A stretch of 64,000 nucleotides of DNA from Diadophis punctatus similis (GCA_023053685.1 JALIGW010000032.1:6453720-6517719), one strand, 5' to 3'. Shown: positions 34,301-45,355, counted from the stretch's first letter. Notes: a model not told the origin generated them from the letters alone. Numbers and translations are program-made.

Positions 34301-36156
34301 AGATGCCTCCCACCCCAAGGCTGGGCTAGGCTCGTCCTTCCCTCCCTGAAGTGGACAATGGGCTCCTTCATTCCCCTCGCAACTCACACTCACAAGCATC
34401 CGGGGTTGGCATCTGGCTCTCTGGCTAATCGAGCCACGCCCGTAGGCGGCCCATCGCCACCACCCTTAACTGACAATTGTAAAGCCAGTTCCAAGTTTTT
34501 CTGGGCAGGTGGGAGGAAAGGTAATACTGGTAGCCTCGACTTACAACAGTTCATTTAGTGACCATTTGAAGTTACAACGGCACTGAAAAAAATCGACATG
34601 ACCATTTTTCACACTTTGGACAGTTGAAGCACCCCCATTGTCATGTGATTTACATTCGTACGCTGGGCAACTGACTCATCTTTATGACGGTCGCAGTGTC
34701 CCGGGGTCACGTGATCCCTTTTGCAACCTTCTGACAAACAAAATCAATGGGGAAGCCAGATTCACTTAACAACCATGTTACTAATTTAACAGCTGCAGTG
34801 ATTCACTTAACAACTGTGGCAAGAAAGGTCATAAAACGGGGCAAAACTCACTTAACAAATTTCTCACTTAACAACATAAAGTTTGGACTCCGTTGTGGTT
34901 GTAAGTCGAGGACTACCTGTAAGACGACCGCAAGCAGATGAGGAAGTGGCATGCAACCTCTGAGCATCGAACAGGAAAGCAGGAAGGCTGCCAGGAGCCC
35001 AAGCTCTGCTAAGCATCCCCTTGGGGTGTGACTCCTGCCTACAGGACTCAGCCAGGGTGCTCACAACAGAGGGTGGTGCTTTCCCCGTCCCGGTTTGGGG
35101 GGGGGGGAGGCCCCAACCAGTCAGAAAGGCTACTGATGGGGCAGGTGACCAGAGCTTGGCAGTATCTCATCCCAACCAGGGCAAAAAGGTTTGGAGGGAG
35201 GCAAAGACTGGCTGCCCCTTGACAGACCTGCTTGCTTTAAGGCAGGTGTCGGCAACCCGCGACTCTTTTGTCACCCTGCTGTGGCTCCGTCTGCTGAACC
35301 CACCACTGGCTGGTGAGAGTGAGAGTGAGAGAGAGACGTTTCCCCACAGAAAACACCAGGAGCCACAAAACCCGGGTAGGCGTGGCTGGAGGATCATGTG
35401 ACTGGGTGGGAGTGAGCGAATGAGGTCATTGGCCACGCCCACCCAGGTTTGTAGCTCCGGGTGTTTTCTTTTCTGTGGAAAACGGGTCCAAATGGCTCTT
35501 TGAGTGTTTACGGTTGCAGACCCCTGCTTTAAGGGCTGAGGATTAAAATTGTATTTTCGCGGCTGCCTCAACTTGCAGGGCTTAGCAGGGTAGAGAAGGA
35601 GAAAAGCGCCACGAGGAAGCATCGCCTAAGCTTTTCCCCTAAATGATGTCTCCGAGCATCAGCGATTGTCTCCTTGGACTTAAAGGGGGGGGCACGCTGG
35701 ACAGGCGGCCGGGGCTCGGAAGGGACAGAGATCCTCGGGCGCAGCGGACGCCGCTTCGCCGGAGCGCCCCCTCCCCGGGCGGCCGTGGCGACGGAGCCCG
35801 ACTAGATGCCCTCCTGGGTCCCCCCGCGGCTCTTACCGGCTCGAGGATGCGGTGGAAGCGGCCCATGCGCTCCACCACCCAGGCCTCCTGCTGCGGCACG
35901 AAGAGCACCACCGTGTTCATGGGCAGCCCCGAGGCGCTCCTCCGCGCCGGCCCGGGACCTGCCCGCCGGGCGCCCTGCAAGACCACCAGGGAGAGGCTGG
36001 GGGCGCTGAGGGGCAGAGACAGAGCCCCGCCCCCGCCACGCGACCCCCGCCCGTCGCCCCCCCCCCCCGCCCCGCAGCGCCCCGCACCTCCCGCAGCAGC
36101 AGCAGCCGCCACGGCCGCCCCCCGGAGACCCCGCGCGCCGCCCGCAGCGCCAGCAT
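28303..36156 (-). CDS. STOML2: Stomatin-like protein 2, mitochondrial (SLP-2), 10 coding exons
   Basis: SLP-2 is an SPFH/prohibitin-family scaffold of the mitochondrial inner membrane that binds cardiolipin and stabilises prohibitin, the PARL-YME1L complex and respiratory chain assemblies. Exons: 36088-36156, 35837-35974, 33917-34016, 32610-32668, 32235-32336, 31323-31457, 30865-31009, 30332-30411, 29423-29551, 28303-28443. All phases join, giving 365 residues (human 356). Residues 1-40 are Arg-rich with almost no acidic residues, as expected for a targeting peptide. The SPFH domain starts at about 43 with [20 protein letters not shown] and runs through [16 protein letters not shown] and [21 protein letters not shown] charged coiled-coil follows from [16 protein letters not shown]. 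The C-terminal tail ([10 protein letters not shown] onward) is the most diverged part. The ATG at 36156 is the first in a CpG-dense 5' end. Confidence 0.96.
28702..28935 (-). repeat. CR1/L3 3' end with (AGAAT)n microsatellite
   Basis: About 18 AGAAT units, then TCTTTTATTGGCCAAGTGTG and ATTGGACACACAAGGAATTT. An AATAG microsatellite attached to this LINE 3' end is the signature described for snake CR1-L3 elements. Confidence 0.75.
29960..30147 (-). repeat. tRNA-derived squamate SINE
   Basis: On the minus strand it starts GGTTTGGTCTAGTGGTTAAG (an A-box-like tRNA head) and ends in the GCCTTGAGTTATTTGTAGAA tail with AATAAAGGCAGG. It lies in a STOML2 intron between exons 8 and 9. Confidence 0.7.
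33003..33120 (+). repeat. GAAGATGTTTCGCTTC-type repeat, single copy
   Basis: It shares GTGCTTTTTC, GGCAACTGGACTTTCTGG and TTTCGCTTCTCATCCGAGAA with 26985-27175, but is not inverted on itself. Confidence 0.5.
33352..33734 (-). mobile_element. Tigger-like MITE, complete
   Basis: 383 bp from CAGGCAGTCCTTGACTTAC to GTAAGTGGAGGACTCCCTG, flanked by TA at both ends (33350-33351, 33735-33736). It has about 20-bp terminal inverted repeats. It sits between STOML2 exons 3 and 4. Confidence 0.7.
34527..34919 (+). mobile_element. Tigger-like MITE, complete
   Basis: It runs from CTGGTAGCCTCGACTTACA to TTGTAAGTCGAGGACTACCTG, with TA flanks (34525-34526 and 34920-34921). It sits in STOML2 intron 2. Confidence 0.7.
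35243..35526 (+). mobile_element. hAT-like MITE with perfect 8-bp target duplication
   Basis: Ends CAGGTGTCGGCAACC and GGTTGCAGACCCCTG are inverted. CTTTAAGG is present at 35235-35242 and again at 35527-35534. It lies about 300 bp downstream of STOML2 exon 2. Confidence 0.8.
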
Positions 36157-36490
36157 CGTGGCTCCCGCCCAGCGCCGGTCCGCCGCTCCAAGGCCTCCGC
36201 CTCTCTTCCGCTTCCGGGAAGAAAGCCCGGCCGGGCGTCAGACCGCCTTTTCCGGTTTCGCAGTCAATGGGGCGCCGGCCGCTCGGTTCCACTCGTCACG
36301 CTCCCGGGGGGGAAACCGTTGCGCGCCGCCGCTGGTTCCGCCCCGCAAAAGGGCCCGGCCACTCTCCGGGTACAGGTCCCGGGAGGCTCCGTCGGGTCGC
36401 CGCCCCAGAGATTTCCGGTCCTTCCGCATCCGAGGCTCGCCATCGCCGGCCTTCTCGGAGGAGGGATGCAACCGGGAGGGCCACTAGGGG
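36157..36490 (-). promoter_or_regulatory. STOML2 CpG-island promoter with ETS-type sites
   Basis: The CpG-rich block from about 35.7 to 36.5 kb covers exons 1-2 and the upstream DNA. ETS-like CTTCCG/TTCCGG elements cluster at 36205-36221, and further TTCCGG copies lie near 36250 and 36412. There is no TATA box. This is typical of housekeeping mitochondrial genes; activity is inferred. Confidence 0.6.
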
Positions 36491-36779
36491 GTGGCCACGT
36501 TCCCGGTTTTAATGCAGGCGAAAATCAAAACTGGCTCATTCGAGGGAAGGCCTCTTGCCCTGCAGGGTCTCTCGGCAGGAAAAATGCCTTCAGGCTTTTC
36601 TCCCATCAAATAAAGCATACGTGTGATGTTGGCCTTCCTTCCCATCAAAGGACACCCCACCCCACCCCTTTGCCCTTTTGGCAGATGCTTGCAAGCATCC
36701 CCACTTGGCTTGGCCAGCCTTTAAACCCACCATGATCGCTCAGAAGAAAAGTCTCTCCCGGGAATGCACGTGAAGGGAC

Positions 36780-36975
36780 TTCTACGCCGCTCCATAATGC
36801 TCTGCAGCCCTCTCCAAGCGGTTCAGAGAGTCAGCATGTTGCCTCCCACAATCCAGGTTCTCATTTTTCTGCCTTGGAAGTAAGGCTGGGCTGACCTTGA
36901 GCTGGTCAGGATCAAACTTCTGACAGTGAGCAGTGAGTTCGCTGGCAATATTGTATTCCAACCACCGTGTCACCA
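36780..36975 (-). repeat. Squamate SINE/L2-like repeat
   Basis: It shares TTGCCTCCCACAATC, CTTGGAAG and TTGAGCTG-TCAGGATCAAACT with the copy at 37071-37293. Both read as minus-strand copies of one SINE family. Confidence 0.55.
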
Positions 36976-37070
36976 GGGCTCTTGTAAATTGCCCAGAGTG
37001 TGCTGTAGTTTTCCTGGGCTTAATTAACTTGGGCTGTCATCACATCAGCAACTTCCTGAGGTCTCCAGGG

Positions 37071-37293
37071 GAATAGCAGTAGCACTGTCTTAGACTTAAT
37101 ACACCACTTCACAGTGCTTTACAGCCCCCTCTGAGCAGTTTAGAGAGTCCAGATGTTGCCTCCCACAATCTGGGTCCTCCTTTTACTGACCTTGGAAGGA
37201 TGGAAGGCTGAGTCAACCTTGAGCTGCTCAGGATCAAACTGCTAGCAGTGGGAATGCAGAGTTAGCCCGCAATACTGCATTCTAACACTGCCA
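37071..37293 (-). repeat. Squamate SINE/L2-like repeat
   Basis: A better-kept copy. On the minus strand it runs from a head near GTTAGAATGCAGTATTGCGG through CCTTCCATCCTTCCAAGGTC to GGCTGTAAAGCACTGTGAAG and GACAGTGCTACTGCTATTC. Confidence 0.6.
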
Positions 37294-38309
37294 CAACAAA
37301 ATATGTCTTTCTCTCCAGCTGCTTCTCACCTGGGGAATTGCACACTTTGATGCAGCACAGCCAGAAGCCTCCAGAGTTTGGGAGACAAATCATCCAGCTG
37401 CAAATCTTATTGCATGGCACTTTCGTTCCCACTAGCCACTCTGGCCCAACTCCTGCTGTTGTGGGCAATGAGGCTTCCTTAAGGCCAACAAGAGTGTTAA
37501 TTGTTCAGTAAATATGTCATGTGTCAGTTGCGACTGACCTCCAATTGAAATGTGCCCCCGCCAAAATCAGGTCACCCAACAGCCCCAACCTCCTCAACTG
37601 TCTCATTTCAGGCCCCTCCCCCCCATTCCGTGGGGTCAGACCCTCTTGAAAATATCAAGGCAGACAGACACTTTTTCCAAACACACATTTATAGATTTTT
37701 TTCTGTTCCAAAAAAAGAGGAAAGAGAAGGGAGAAAGTATTCCATACATTTCTGCCTGTCTCTCTCTTTCCTTTTAAATATAAATATTTTCAAGTCTCTC
37801 TAATTGTAGCCCCTTTCATCACACCTGCTGCCTCTTGAGAGAACAATGTAGGAGATGCAACCCAAACCAAAATAATACCAGGGGGAAATAATGCTTGAGG
37901 GACAGGGAGCAGAACTGTCCCCCAAAAGAGGCCTGGGCTTCACAGCAAGGCTTCCTCTCTTCTAAGCTGGTGCAGCTCAAACTGGGACAGACTCAAAGCT
38001 ATCCATGGACCCCTCAAACAGCTCCTCCTGCCTTACCATCTCCAGCTTGGTTGGTGCCCTCAGCAGAAGGACCCACAGGGGTGGTGATAGTTCAGGTCAC
38101 AGACAAAGCAAAAACTTACACTGATTCACAAACCCTGCCTCATACCTCCAAAGATCAAGTGTCTGAATTCTTTTTTGGTCACACACACACGCACACACAC
38201 ACACAATGTGTGGACCAGAGCTGGGGACTGAGAGGCCAGCATGAGCCTCCCTAGGTGACCCTAGGGCCTGGTCTTGTACAGCTGGCCCAGTGGGTTCCTG
38301 CCTCTGATT

Positions 38310-38592
38310 GCCGGTGCAGTTAATAGCTGTTGTTCGGCGCAGAGCCGAAGACGCTGCTGCCGTTCGCGGAGCGGGAGCTTTCCCCGGGTGCTTTCCCCGC
38401 CGCATGGATGCCGCCAATTGCGTTCTTTTGCCCTCTGCGCATGCGGAACGCTTTGCGCATGCGCAGAGGGCAAAAGAACGCAATTGACGGCATCCATGCG
38501 GGCGGGGAAAGCACCCGGGGAAAGCTCCCGCTCCGCGAACGGCAGCAGCGTCTTCGGCTCTGCGCCGAACAACAGCTATTAACCGCACCGGC
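38310..38592. repeat. Near-perfect 283-bp GC-rich palindrome
   Basis: Left arm 38310-38445 and right arm 38456-38592 are reverse complements over 136/137 bases, with two substitutions and one 1-base indel around a 10-base loop. CpGs are well kept. NRF1-like GCGCATGCGC sites flank the loop. The open frames here mirror each other on both strands, as a palindrome forces, and are not genes. It lies between STOML2 and the ATOSB 3' end. Confidence 0.9.
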
Positions 38593-39125
38593 AGGATCCC
38601 ACCTCTGAAAGACACCCCCTCTCCTGGGAGAGTTACAGCTTTCATGCCTTCCTGGGAAAGGGGAGCAGTTCCCCCTGCAGTGCTGTCTTCAGCTCCCTTC
38701 CCCTAAGATAGCTTGGACAGGCTCCAGTGCCTCTCCTGCCTGGTGATCCAGCTTGATCCCTAAAAAGAGCACCTCCCCCCATGAAGTTCCTGGAGGAAAA
38801 GGCCACCTCCCAGTTCTGTACATGCTTCTGAATGGCCCAAATGCCTACGCACCCTGCCCGCCTACCAAAGCCAGCAGGAGCCCATCCCCCAAGGCAACAC
38901 CTGCCCCCCTTCTCCTTCTCCTTCTCCCCAGCCTCCTGCACAGAATTGTACCAGCCACCAAAACGAGGTTGAGGTTGAGATGTGCTGCATTTGTGATCCT
39001 GGCTGGGCTGGATCCAATGAGTAAAACGCAGCTCTGGGCCAGTCATGGCTCTCCCTGCTCCAGAGTGGTGACCGACCGCTGCCCCTCCTCAGCTTGGGCA
39101 AAGTGCTGCTCTCCCACTTCCTCCT

Positions 39126-42100
39126 TCAAGCCCGGGGGGAGTAGCAGGGGTTGCGCGGCAGTTCCGTGAAAGACTTCAGCTCATAAGGGATCCCAGAGTC
39201 CATCTCGATCGACTTGCGCGAGAAGAGCAGCCGGATGTTGTCATGCAGGTAGATCTTCCCCGACTTCGAACTGTGGAACCTGGGAAGGGAAGGAGGAGGC
39301 TCTTCACAGGGGGCCTGGGGTGGGGAGAGCAAAGTCTGCTGCTCCGTCTGGGAACCAAGGCACCTTTGCCTGCAATTGGGGGGAGGGGGAGCAGCCAGCA
39401 CAATTCTCCGTACAGTCCTCAAGTTCATTTAGTGACCATTCAAAGTTGCAACGGCACTGAGAAAAGCGACTGTTTTTTCACACTTATGACCATTGCAGCA
39501 TCCCCAGGGTGACGTGATCGAAATTCAGACACTTTATGACAGTTGTAGTGTCCCGGGGTCACGTGATCCCCTTTTGCGACCTTCTGACAAGCAAAGTCAA
39601 CGAGGAAGCAAGATTCACGTAACGACTGTATTAGTACCTTAACAATGGCAGTGATTCACTTAACAACTGTGGCAAGAAAGGCCGTAAAATAGGGCAAAAT
39701 TCACTGGACAACTGTCTCAGCAACAGAGGTTTTTGGCTCAGTTGTGGTCATAAGTCAAGGACTACCGGTCATTAAGGGCCAATTCTCAAGGGCCCGATGC
39801 CTTCCCAAGCAGGGAGAGCAGAGCTGCCAAGGGGCCGAGGTCAGCAGGCCAGGCGAAGGGCCAAATTACCGTTTCCCTATCCGGTTGCTGCCTAAAGACC
39901 CCCAGTGAGGGAAACTCACAATCACGCACAAGAGAAATAACTATTCCCCCATCACCTTTTTCAAGCGCAGAGAGCAATAAAAAGGGTCAAGGCCCTAAAG
40001 AGACGCTTGTCATTCTGAACCACAATTAATCCTGGTTCATTGGATATAGCACAATTGGCTGAGGCCAGACTCAGAAAGGAAAAATCAGAGCAGGCTTGGC
40101 CAAGGGGTGGCATGTGCCCTCCTCTTTGGGCCCACTCTGCTCTGGGCAGCGAAAGAGCCCAATTCTCCCAGACTGGACTTCTCCCCTTTACCAACCAGGT
40201 CTCTGCGCTGATCCCTCACAAGGAGACCCAAATCAGCTTGCACAGGGAAGCCCCCCCCCCCCCGGCCACCCGCCTGGGCTGCTTCATCACGCCACAGTCC
40301 CTGAGCCCAACAAGTGTGCTTCAGGCTAATTTTATTTATTTATTTACTTATTTATGAAATTTTATTTGTCGCCCATCTCGTATCCGATGACTCTGAGCGG
40401 CTTGTTCCAAAATGGTGCTAAACCACATCCAAAATAAGTGCAACAGCAGCTCAGGTGTGGCACAGATGTTTATGCCGCTGCAAAAGACCCCAAAATCAGT
40501 CAAACAGCGCTGAACCACTCTGCAAAAGGAGGTCGACTCCCTGCTGGTGTTTGAACCCACCTCTGAAGGCAGCTGCACCAACCCAGAACAGGTGCTGATA
40601 TAGGGCTAAACCTGGCCCCCCTCTCCGCCTCCTGCCTCCCCCCACTCCAGCCCAAATCTGGGAGGGGATTTTGGGTGTTTTCCTGGTGGCCAGCAGCGGT
40701 GGGGTGGGGGTGTGAAACAAATCCAGTGGCATCCACCAATCCATCCCCCCCACTTCCTGAGCAACTAACAAAAGGTGCCCAAGGTGGGGGCAGTGACCGC
40801 TGTCGGGCAGCAGCGTGGCCAAGAGGAAGAGCCCAGAAGGTTCAGGCCCTGCTCTCCCGGGCCTCTGGGAAGCCCAGACGCAGAAACACACACACACCCC
40901 CGGCTCCCCTGCCCTCACCTCAGGTGCATCAGGTAGCAGAGGACGCGCTTGGGCTGCCCTGCGAGATCCGAACCGGGGGCCTCCCCCTCGCCCACCGGCA
41001 CCAGGAAGATGCGATGACGCAGGAAGGTGACGTGGTTGGCAGGCATTTCATGGAAGTCGTAGGTCACCAGGAACATCTTGACCACCGTCTTATTGGGGTT
41101 GAATAAGGTCTGAAACGGGAGGGGAGTCAGTGGGGAGGGAGGGAGAGGGAAGGAGGGAGAGGAAGCCAGACAGAGGAAGGTCAGGAGTGGGGCCATTCGC
41201 CCAGGCTCCCCCCTGCCATGCCTTCTGTCCCCACCCCTCTCTCTCTGCTCTGGGAGAGGAGAGGAGGGGAAGGAGGAAGAAGAGATCCAGGCTGTCTCCA
41301 GCCCCCAGGCTGCTCCCCACAAGTCAGAGTCCCCTTCATTCCTCCCGCTGCCACTCACCACTTGGATGGTGCCCGTTCTGGGGACGCTGTACCCCTTCTT
41401 TCCCAAGGCTTCCAAGTCAATGACTCCCTGCGGCACAAAGGCGGCACCAGCACAATGTCAGAAAAGGGGGGGGGGGTTGCCAGGTGAAATTCATTTGAGG
41501 AGCCCCTTGCTGGTGGAATCGGGGGGGCCGGGAGAAGCCCATCTTCAGCTGGGTGCTCCTACAGCAGAGTGGCTTCCCTGGGCCAGCACCCAGCACAGCC
41601 CCCTCCCCTGAGGGATCTCGAAGGAGGACAGGAGAGGCCACTGCCAGCTGCCTGCCTGCTCATGTCCGCCCTCCCCAGTGCAACACCCCCCCTCCCCTGC
41701 AGCCCCTCACCAGAAACGGGGAGGGGGCATTGTGCTCGGCTATGTCGAAGTAGGTGACCTCCACAGGCAGGGTGGCGTGCTGTGGGCAGTAGGATCCACT
41801 GGCCCCGATCTCTGCGGTGAAGCCTTCGATCCGGCCGGAGGGCGGGAAACGCCCCTTCAGCATCGACTCCTGCCAGGAGGGAAGGGGGTGGGCATTTTCA
41901 GGAGAGGGGGGCTTGACTAGGACGTGCCCCCCATGTCCCAATGAGGACCGAGCCTTTCTCAGCTCAGCCCCCTCGGTAGAAAGGAGGCAGCCACCCCACA
42001 GCTTGGAGTTCACGGGGGACATTAATGGTCCCACAGGTGGTGGCAGGTCAGTCCTCCCCAGCGCCACGGTTACCTCAAAATTCCCCAGAAGGGCGTGGCT

Positions 42101-45100
42101 GGTGGAGGTGGTGGGGGGCCGCCTGCCCACGAGAGCCCTTCCGGGGCTGCTGCGCAGCTGCCTCCTCCTGCTTGGGGCAGAAGGGAAGTTTCACTCCAGG
42201 AGGGCCTCCTCCAGCCCCACTTGACCCCTGCTGGGTGTGGGGTGCTGGGGGGAGAGATGGCCTTGGGGAGCTCCGTCCCACCTGGCTGCATGGTTTGGAG
42301 GCTGCCGTGGGCTCCCTGTATCAAAAGGGGGGAGGAGGAGGGAAACTCACGGTTTGAGGTGCAGCCCCGTTTTCAACTGAGAAGCGCCAGTCCTGCCGCT
42401 TGCTGAGCCCTGCACCAAGGAGACCCAAAGGGCAGGTCAGATCCAGCAGCTCCACACAAGCCCCCTGCCTCCAACCCAGGACCCCCTGCGGAGGAAACTG
42501 CTCTCCTCCTGGGAGCAGCCAGGCGCTTACAGCTCCATCGCCCGGTTTAGAGGCGAGGAAAAGAGACAGAGAGCCCACCTACCCAGCATTCCGCACCGGC
42601 CACCCCTTGGAAGCCAGTCAAGCACTAGGAAGGAGGCTGCTTTTCAGCAGAAGGCAGCCCTGCCCACCTGCCCACCCAGCCTTCCAGCACCAGCACCAGC
42701 ACCAGCACCAGCAGATGGACCCTCCTCACAGCTGCTCTGATAGAAGGCCGGTTCAGTTAAAGCAGTCTTTCTCAACCTCAGCCACTTGAAGGTTCTTGAA
42801 CTGAAATTCTGGGAGCTGAAGTCCACACATTTCCAAGCAGCCCAGGTCGAGCAACACTGAATTACCTTCCCCAGGAGCAATTACCCCCAGTGTCTCCCCC
42901 CCCCCCCCGAAGGTCTTTGGGACTTCTGAAACTTCTCCTCTTCCCACAGCAGGGCTGGCTCAGGAGGGGGACCAGGAAGCCCCGGAGAACAGGAATGGGC
43001 TTCGGAACGTGGCTAAGGATTGCTTGACTGGGAACTCTTTGTAACAGAGCAGCCACTGCAGTCTTGGCTGCTTGCCAGGCCCAAACATGAAGCAGACTTA
43101 TTGCTAAAGCCCCTGCATAGGAACCTTCTCAAGGAAGGGTCAGAGTGAGATACGGGTCCATGGAATTCAGTGGCAGTTGGACTTTGTCCGCTTGTGGCTA
43201 CGCAGGGATTCTAGGCCAATTCCTCTTTTCACTCCGCCCCCAGGTTCTGCCACTCCTTCCCGTACACAGGCTATTCTGGGGCATCCTCTTTTGGCCCAGA
43301 TCACCCAAACTGGGCACGCAGTAACCTGAGCACTGGTGACACCCAGGGACGGGAGTGCAGCTACCGAGCAGCTTCTGGCTGCTTTTAGCCTATAAAGCCA
43401 TCTCTGGCACCCGCTATCTTCAGGGCCACATTCTGCAGCCAGAATTGTTCTGGAAAAAGCAGTCAGGGCTCCCCACCGTGAAGAGGCCAGAGAGGCCAAA
43501 GATGCCCACTGGGTGGCAGTGCCAGTCTTCCACTAACCCCACCAGTGCAGTGCAGTGCAGTGCAGTTAGGTCTCTCTCTCCCTAACTTAAAACAGAGCCC
43601 ATTACAGTTTTTTTCTACTATACTTTAAAGTTCCTATTTTTTAATTTGCACTTTTTAATTGTACAGGTGTGTATCTGTCAACAGCCAATTAGATTGCAGT
43701 GGGGTAGAAATGCAGTAGATATGGAAACAGGCGGCCAGGCCTCCTCCTGCATCTCGGAGAAAAGGGAATGTCTGCCCCACTCAGGAGAGAACCCAGGGAT
43801 TCACCCCACGCAGAGGGGGAGAAAGAGCAGAGGGGCAGGGGGAAATGGAGCTGGGGGTGAGGGGGGGGGCTTCCTTTCCTTCCAGGAGAGGAGACACATC
43901 TAGCACACGAGTCCTCCCATGCAAGTGTGTGTGTGTGTGGACGTGCAGCTCTGTTTGCGCAAACACCACGTGTACCCACCACTTGCACAAATGGAGTTGT
44001 GCGTGCTCATGTGGGAGCTTGCCCCTCGCACGGAACCATCCCCTCTGCCCCCCCCACCCCCGCTGGTTCTCCCAAGCCGGAAATGTTGGGGACCCCTGAT
44101 CTAGCAGGATTTACCCAAAGGCTGGGAAAGTCCAGCTGCTTCTGCCGCTTATGCCGGGTGCAATGAGCATGCCGCGAGTGGGACAGCCCTTTTCAGCTCT
44201 AAGTGAGGCTCCTTTGCAGGATGACAGGGTGTGCCCGGGCTCAGCGCTCTGACAGCAAGATGGCAGCCCTTGGACACCACAGAAAGGCAGTTCTTTGCCC
44301 AGACCCCAGCTCCTCACCCCGTCCTCTTTGGGGGACGGATCTACTGAGGGCCCTTTCCAGCCCCCGTTCCTCACCTTGGCTGCGGGAAGCAGATGGTTCC
44401 AGTAGGGGGCGCCCTTGGCATCGGTGCTGCGGCAGGAGGCTGGCACGGTGGGAGAATGCAGGGCCCTCTTTTTGCGTGCTGGTAGAAGGCTCTCTTCCTC
44501 TAGGCCGGCGGTTGCCCTCCCTTCAACTGAGGGCAGCAGCTTCCTCTTGGCCGGGCAGCTGGCAGGGCCGCCTCCTGAGAGCTGGCCGCTGGAGCAGGGA
44601 GTCTTCTCGGCAGAGCAGAGCCCATTGGCGCTGAGGCTGGGGGCCTCGGGTGGAGTGTTGGGTGCCTGGGCATCCGGGGACGGCTGCCCTGGCAGGGGGG
44701 ACGGGGATGCAGGGCTGTGCAAATCGTGATCATGTGGGAAACGGGGGCCCCCGTTCTCTTCTGGCCTGAAGTCCATGGCGGGCTGCTCCCCCCACAAGAC
44801 GGGGCCCGAGTCTCTCGTGTGCAAAGTGGCGCAAAGCCTGCCAGGCGCCGGCAGGGCCACCTCCCGGCCCTCAGCAGCTCTGGGCTCCCGGCCTCCGCAC
44901 TGGCCGGGACTGACCTCCTGCCGGTGCTCTACGACTCGCAGGCCGCTATGGGAGAAGTGCTGGGCGGCACCGCCCAGGGCCAGCCCATCCACCAAGAGCC
45001 CGTCCTCAATAGCCTCCTCCTCCGTCCCCCAGTGGCCCCTCTTGGCATCCCACTCGCCGTCCTCGGCCACCCACCGGGGCTCCGGGCAGGCCCGCTTGAT

Positions 45101-45355
45101 GGGCTGCCGTCGGGGGCCCCTCTGCTGCGGAAGGGCAGAGCTGCTGCCCCGGGGAGAAAAGATGGAGACCTGGTAGACCTTCTGGCTGCCCAGCTCTGGC
45201 GGACTGCAGCCCATCTGGAAGCCATGATGCTTCCAGGGCTGTTGCTGCTGCTCCTCTTCCTCTTCCTCCTCCTCCTCATCTTCCTGCTGCTGCTCCTGGC
45301 TCAGGCCTGTGCTCTGCTCGCGGGGGAGTCCAGGCTCAGCACTGAGGTGCCTCAT
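39126..45355 (-). CDS. ATOSB: Atos homolog protein B (ATOSB/FAM214B), 7 coding exons
   Basis: ATOSB is a vertebrate relative of Drosophila Atossa, a nuclear regulator of transcription in migrating macrophages; its vertebrate function is poorly known. Exons: 44375-45355, 42351-42409, 42074-42167, 41711-41869, 41359-41427, 40919-41109, 39126-39279. Phases join, giving about 568 residues (human 538). The ATG at 45355 opens MRHLSAEPG, matching the family start. Residues 21-39 are a Gln/Glu-rich tract encoded by a CTC/CTG repeat. KVYQVSIFSP (59-68) is a conserved N-terminal motif, followed by a long Pro/Ser/Gly-rich region. The conserved core begins at LLGNFE and continues GRFPPSGRIEGFTAEIG, SYCPQHATLPVEVTYFD and GKKGYSVPRTGTIQV. 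The C-terminal domain is TLFNPNKTVVKMFLVTYDF through IRLLFSRKSIEMDSGIPYEL, ending NPCYSPRA. The large first coding exon is the family pattern. The poly(A) site is not resolved; a TATAAA variant at 37688-37693 is one candidate. Confidence 0.94.
39413..39770 (+). mobile_element. Tigger-like MITE
   Basis: It starts CAGTCCTCAAGTTCATTTAG after a TA (the terminal repeat is partly deleted) and ends CATAAGTCAAGGACTACCGG. It lies in ATOSB intron 6, beside the last coding exon. Confidence 0.6.
40330..40400 (-). repeat. LINE 3' terminus (CR1/L2 type) with TTTA tail
   Basis: TTTATTTATTTATTTACTTA then GAAATTTTATTTGTCGCCCA, the minus-strand end of a truncated LINE. The 5' limit is unclear. Confidence 0.5.
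42689..42718 (+). repeat. CAGCAC-type minisatellite
   Basis: Five near-identical CCAGCA / CAGCAC units in ATOSB intron 1 of the coding part. Confidence 0.7.
42768..42862. repeat. Palindromic short repeat
   Basis: It contains ATTCTGGGAGCTGAAGTCCA with decayed complementary arms; it belongs to the family at 10994. Confidence 0.5.
43140..43290 (-). repeat. LTR-like dispersed repeat fragment
   Basis: It shares GTTGGACTTTGTCCGCTTGT, GGCTACGCAGGGATTCTAGG and AGGTTCTGCCACTCCTTCCC with 62100-62335. Confidence 0.4.
43930..44098 (+). mobile_element. hAT-like MITE, right part
   Basis: It ends GTTGGGGACCCCTG (44085-44098), the inverse of the CAGGGGTCCCCAAC end at 24186. It shares ATGGAGTTG-GCGTG and GGAACCATCCCCTCT with that copy. 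The left end is not resolved. Confidence 0.45.
45238..45300 (-). repeat. Coding Glu/Gln microsatellite in ATOSB exon 1
   Basis: A CTC/CTG-rich stretch on + encodes residues 21-39 of ATOSB: a short Gln run, about ten Glu with one Asp, then four Gln. It is in frame and just downstream of the start, so length variation would change the N-terminus without disrupting the frame. Confidence 0.8.

Noticed and set aside
38097..38645. Overlapping frames on both strands at the palindrome
   Set aside because: A palindrome forces the same peptide on both strands; there is no other coding evidence.
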